A stretch of DNA of 64,000 nt from Geodermatophilus sabuli (lineage in GTDB: Bacteria; Actinomycetota; Actinomycetes; Mycobacteriales; Geodermatophilaceae): NCBI RefSeq assembly GCF_900215145.1, contig NZ_OBDO01000005.1, positions 333,167 to 397,166 on the forward strand. Direction: 5' to 3'. Shown in pieces: positions 61,701-64,000 of this stretch (its first letter is position 1; each line of letters opens with the position of its first letter). The notes under the pieces are model-generated. The model worked only from the letters and a program-made list of their open reading frames with translations, had not been told where the DNA came from and searched no databases. The position numbers and the translations under genes were made by a program.

Positions 61701-62805
61701 CGCCGGCGAAGGGACAGCCGCCGGTGGTGGGCGCCGTCGCCAGGACGTGGACGGTCTGGTGCCCCTCGTCGAGGAGGAGCAGGGGCCGGGTGTGGCAGTC
61801 GGCCAGTGTGCCCACCGTCGTCGCCGACCAGGCCCCGGTGCCGGGCTTGAAGCTCAACAGCCGGATCTGCGGGTCGGTGGGGACGGCGGTCGACGAGCCG
61901 TCCAGGCTGGTCTTGACCACGGCGAACACGCGCCCGGAGGTGTCGGCCTGCACCGCCTTGATGTTGAGGTGGTCGTCGGCCTGCCGGTTCCCGCGGACTG
62001 CCGGGCTGCCCCGCCAGGAGGTGCGCGGAGCGCCGTCGTCGTGGACCGCCCAGTACACGGTGCCGTCGAGCTGGTTGCTCCACAGCAGCCCGATCCGGTT
62101 GCGGCCGAAGGCGACCACGCTGGAGATGTCGTCCGGCGACACGGTCGACCCGGTCACCGGGACGACGAACGGGGTTCCCCAGGTGCTGTCGCTGCCGGAG
62201 GTCGAGTTGACGTGGACGGCACTGGTGTGTCCGCCGCCCGGTGCGGCGCTGACCTGCGTCCAGGTGGCCCACAGCGTGCCGGTGGTGTCCTTGTCGATGG
62301 TGAGGGACTCGCTGGAGTACTGGGTGATGTCGACGGGGAAGCCCGCGTCGCGCGTGTACCCGCGGTCGGCCGACCAGCTGAACCGGTGGAGCCGGGCCGG
62401 GCTGTTCGGCTGGGACGGCGTGGCACTCGTGTCGCTGGAGACGGTCACCACGTGGGACGCGACGTACAGGTGCGTGCCGTCCCAGAGCACATCGGCGAGC
62501 GTGTTCGGCCGGTCGTCGATCAGCACGCCCGTGTCGATCCACTGCTGGGTCGAGCGGTCCAGCCGGAAGATGTGCCAGGTCCGCGAGACGGTGTCGAACA
62601 TGTCGGCCCACCAGGAGCCCTGCGCGAACCACAGCTTGCTCTGCGGTTTGTCCGACGTGGGGACGTGGGTCGCACCGGCGTAGGAGGGGCCCTGGTAGCC
62701 GTGGTCGCCCGTCGCCGCGGAGGCCCGGTCGGGGCTGACGGCCAGTCCGGCGACCGACAGGAGGGCGACGAGGACGATCAGGACGAACCTGCGTGTGGCA
62801 CGCAC
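58759..62805 (-). CDS. Large secreted protein: propeller-like domain plus three PKD/beta-domain units
   Basis: This 1348-residue protein starts at GTG 62805 with GGGGGAG nine bases upstream. A signal peptide (1-30, VLIVLVALLSVAGLAV core) precedes a repeat-rich region (about 35-440, with WHIFRLDRSTQQWIDTG and YVASHVV-type strands) that looks like a beta-propeller. Then come three units, each a PKD domain (SWAWDFGDGTT or SWSWDLGDGTTST) followed by a beta domain of about 200 residues with GWT, VFVYH-like and TWQLS/TWRLS motifs: about 445-715, 738-1030 and 1048-1348. It is likely a cell-surface or matrix protein. Function unknown. Confidence 0.85.
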   Translation of the reverse strand: MRATRRFVLIVLVALLSVAGLAVSPDRASAATGDHGYQGPSYAGATHVPTSDKPQSKLWFAQGSWWADMFDTVSRTWHIFRLDRSTQQWIDTGVLIDDRPNTLADVLWDGTHLYVASHVVTVSSDTSATPSQPNSPARLHRFSWSADRGYTRDAGFPVDITQYSSESLTIDKDTTGTLWATWTQVSAAPGGGHTSAVHVNSTSGSDSTWGTPFVVPVTGSTVSPDDISSVVAFGRNRIGLLWSNQLDGTVYWAVHDDGAPRTSWRGSPAVRGNRQADDHLNIKAVQADTSGRVFAVVKTSLDGSSTAVPTDPQIRLLSFKPGTGAWSATTVGTLADCHTRPLLLLDEGHQTVHVLATAPTTGGCPFAGAPGTIYDKTAPMADPVFPAGRGTPVIRDIASANMNDVTSTKQSVTAASGIVVLASNKATQRYWHADLAAQAAPPVAPTASFTTSVTSGQAPLPVQFTDTSSGTPTSWAWDFGDGTTATTQNPAHTYAAPGTYTVTLAVTNAAGSSTPATATVTVTAAATGSGVVTAGASTTAAGTTAGTEVTIPRPAEVTAGAVLVAQITADGAPTMAGVPSGWTATLTKPLALGSGARVFAYHRIVGDPATEPAAATWTLSAAQRWGGGMTAFTGVDPAAPFDTPISTAVDSTYAATALTVPGVTTVTDGALLVGGLGLDNVTAGVGAPSAWTEAWESTGAQVSELAHRQTSAAGSTGALTWTLSRATAAGGWVRALRPVPAPPAASFTSSVTEGQAPLEVRFTDTSAGGPTSWSWDLGDGTTSTAQHPTHTYTAPGTYTVRLTATNPHGASAPATATVTVTAPPPSGSAGISVGGSTTAAGMVAGTGVTVPRPAGVAAGDVLVAQITANGAPSMAAVPAGWTSVLTAPVAVHSGARVFVYHHVVAGPAAEPTSWTWQLSTAQKWNAGMTAFAGVDNATPFESPASTAVQSGYTTPGLSVPGVTTSTAGAMVVGGIGLDSSATPVTPPTGWAEAWESSGAQVAELAHLALPQAGATGPATWTLGKSTASGGWLRALRPAPGPTTPPPGPAAPRASFTSSVTGGQAPLEVRFTDTSAGGPTSWSWDLGDGTTSTAQHPTHTYTAPGTYTVRLTAANAAGSSATADASITVTATTPPPARGTVTAGASATAVSTTAAADVTMPRPTGLADGDVLIAQITADNAPSMSSVPAGWTPVLAAPVSIGSGARVFVYSRMVTSPATEPASYTWRLSAAQKWGAVVGSFRGVDRTTVFDTAPVTAVDRTYTASSLTLPGVTTVTEGAMLIGGIGLDSSAAGIEPPTGWAEVGESSGAQTAELAHRTPATVGASGSATWRLPKATAVAGWLVALRPPA
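59470..60543. repeat. 150-bp near-identical internal repeat in the exoprotein gene
   Basis: Bases 59470-59619 and 60394-60543 are identical as read, offset 924 bp (308 codons), and cover PKD domains 3 and 2. The corresponding part of PKD 1 (about 61260-61440) is clearly diverged. Identity at the DNA level beyond protein need suggests recent duplication or gene conversion. Confidence 0.8.
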
Positions 62806-63002
62806 GAGTGTTGCTCCCCCGTTGTTGCACTGACCCGTGCGCGACGCTCCACCGGCGTCCCGACTCCCGGATGACTTGCTCCGAACGGAAGCTATGTCAC
62901 GGAGCGTGAGCGGCGCGTCCCCCGAGGAGGTGACTTCGGGACCTCCGACCTGTGTCCCGCGCCCGGCCGCGACTGCGAGTGATGGCCGATGGGACGGGCG
63001 GC

Positions 63003-63800
63003 TCAGAGGCCGAGGACCGCCAGCATCGCCTCGGCGATGGCCGCGTGGCCGGCGTCGTTGGGGTGGAACTGGTCGCGGACCCCACCGCCGGGGACGGGGG
63101 ATCCCTCCGGGCCGCGCAGCGTCTCGTCGACGTAGAGCGGGCTCAAGGGCACGACGACGCCGCCGCGCGCCGCGCACACGGGCCGCAGTTCCCGGTCGAG
63201 GGGCGTCGCGAGGTCCGGGCCGTTCCACACGCCGTCGCACACGAGCGCCGCGTCGGGGGCCAGCGCGCGGACGCCGTCGAGCAGCGCCGCGTAGTCGCTG
63301 CTGAAGCGCGCCGGCGTGAGGGCGACCGAGTCGTTGGCGCCGACCTCGACGAAGACCAGGTCGAACGGTCCCGTCACCTCCGTGAGGCCCTCCGTGGCCT
63401 CGGCCGCGCTCTCGCCGGGGCCGCCGACCAGGACGGCGTCGACGGGCCCTTCGGTGGACAGCCCAGCCGTGACCAGTGCCCGGTACGTCAGGCTCGGGTC
63501 GCTGGCGAAGGAGCCCCACATGAGGGAGTCCCCGATGAACAGCACGCGGAGCGGACGGTCGGCCGGTCGCTCGACCAGGACCTCCGTCGGCCGGTGCGGA
63601 GCGGCAGGGGTCGCCGTGGCGGTCGACTCCGCCGCTCCCGCGGCCCGGACCGTGCCTGACCGGAGGACCGACGGCCCGAGGGCGATCAGGCCGGCGAGGC
63701 ACAGCGCCATGGCGACCAGGGCCCAGGCCGGCGGCCGGTCCCACCTCCCGCCTCCTGAGCTCCGGCTCCGGTCGGCGGGGATGACGCGTGCCACCCCCAT
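63003..63800 (-). CDS. Membrane-anchored SGNH hydrolase
   Basis: This 265-residue protein starts at ATG 63800, its A overlapping the upstream dehydrogenase stop (TGATG). An anchor at about 26-45 (ALVAMALCLAGLIALG) leads to an extracytoplasmic SGNH domain: block I VLFIGDSLMWGS (Ser), block II/III VGGPGESA and VEVGANDSV, block V DQFHPNDAGHAAIAEAML (Asp-His). It could deacetylate polysaccharide or remove other acyl groups, fitting its place with UDP-glucose dehydrogenase and the sugar transferase; this is inference. Confidence 0.9.
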   Translation of the reverse strand: MGVARVIPADRSRSSGGGRWDRPPAWALVAMALCLAGLIALGPSVLRSGTVRAAGAAESTATATPAAPHRPTEVLVERPADRPLRVLFIGDSLMWGSFASDPSLTYRALVTAGLSTEGPVDAVLVGGPGESAAEATEGLTEVTGPFDLVFVEVGANDSVALTPARFSSDYAALLDGVRALAPDAALVCDGVWNGPDLATPLDRELRPVCAARGGVVVPLSPLYVDETLRGPEGSPVPGGGVRDQFHPNDAGHAAIAEAMLAVLGL

Positions 63801-64000
63801 CAGTCGGTTCTCCGGCCGAGGGCGCGGTGGGTCCAGCCGGCGGTGGTCCAGGCGTCGCGGTCGAGGGCGTTGCGGCCGTCCAGGATCCGCTTCTGCGCGA
63901 CGACGCGGCCGAAGGCGACGGGGTCCAGGTCGCGGTACTGGCGCCACTCGGTGAGCAGCAGCACGGCGTCGGCGCCCGCGGCGGCCTGCTCGGCGGTGGC
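63800..64000 (-). CDS. ugd: UDP-glucose 6-dehydrogenase, C-terminal end (cut by window edge)
   Basis: The last 66 codons are visible on the minus strand and run off the right edge. They read ADAVLLLTEWRQYRDLDP, then KRILDGRNALDRDAWTTAGW and a basic tail, matching the C-terminal domain of UDP-glucose/GDP-mannose dehydrogenases. It would make UDP-glucuronate from galU-derived UDP-glucose for exopolysaccharide. Its stop TGA shares one base with the ATG of the SGNH gene, so the two are coupled. Confidence 0.85.
   Translation of the reverse strand, partial: ATAEQAAAGADAVLLLTEWRQYRDLDPVAFGRVVAQKRILDGRNALDRDAWTTAGWTHRALGRRTD

Noticed and set aside
58675..62874. Plus-strand open frame of about 1400 codons opposite the exoprotein gene
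   Set aside because: It is low-information Arg/Gly/Ala sequence, the usual antisense shadow of a high-GC coding region; the minus strand has clear PKD domains, a signal peptide and a ribosome site.

Overview
The window is very GC-rich (mostly above 70%), uses GTG starts freely, and reads as chromosome of a Gram-positive actinobacterium. Gene content and the mycobacterium-like order of housekeeping genes point to the Geodermatophilaceae (Blastococcus, Geodermatophilus or Modestobacter type); the family is my inference, not a database result. The order of mscL, the Ser-rich FmdB/Ruc protein, 5-FTHF cyclo-ligase, galU, moeA1/glp, rimJ, glpR/sepX, pmt, rsmI, metG, tatD, rpfB, ksgA, ispE, then glmU, prs, rplY and pth follows the Rv0985c-Rv1018c block of Mycobacterium tuberculosis. 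Lineage-specific genes are inserted between these anchors.

Layout: (1) 1-1991 is foreign-looking, lower-GC DNA with membrane-protein genes and the 3' end of a tyrosine integrase facing the 3' end of tRNA-Arg(CCU): the edge of a decayed integrative element. (2) 2.1-10.9 kb holds a cytosine salvage operon (deaminase, CodB-like permease, hydrolase), a sirtuin, a two-domain protein that looks like a pyrimidine-dimer glycosylase joined to a PUA/EVE-like domain, an archaeal/eukaryal-type ProRS, and a free-standing YbaK-like domain gene that may edit for it. (3) 11-14.6 kb: mscL, SAF-domain protein, FmdB/Ruc, a LuxR-type regulator, a tiny membrane peptide and a DHFR-like reductase. (4) 14.8-18.1 kb: a sulfane-sulfur operon with a CstR-like repressor, persulfide dioxygenase-rhodanese fusion, membrane rhodanese and TauE exporter; its operator lies exactly between the -35 and -10 boxes of a promoter that would give a leaderless mRNA. 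(5) 18-24.3 kb: DinB-like, UvrA-like, VOC/AraC, MarR and LLM genes, a short repeat array, and a truncated ATPase remnant. (6) 24.4-28.5 kb: a candidate malonate/dicarboxylate operon (fused carboxyltransferase, CoA-transferase, MatC-like carrier).

(7) 28.5-33.3 kb: cyclo-ligase, galU, then the Glp/RimJ/GlpR cell-division module and tRNA-Ala(CGC). (8) 33.4-46.9 kb: secreted PQQ-type sugar dehydrogenase with a PKD domain, PRC-barrel protein, crotonase, protein O-mannosyltransferase, rsmI, corA, an APC permease, metG, tatD and membrane proteins. (9) 47.2-56.3 kb: rpfB-ksgA-ispE, a TetR/desaturase pair, tRNA-Gln(UUG), and glmU-prs-rplY-pth. The pth gene seems to need a CTG start and carries a perfect 14-bp hairpin in its first codons. 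(10) 56.5-64 kb: an exopolysaccharide locus with a polyprenyl-phosphate sugar transferase, a 1348-residue secreted protein of three PKD-plus-beta-domain units, an SGNH hydrolase, and the end of UDP-glucose dehydrogenase.

Four dispersed copies of one GC-rich hairpin element sit at gene ends (about 6.9, 10.95, 33.1 and 38.7 kb). No CRISPR array, intact insertion sequence, rRNA or origin was seen.
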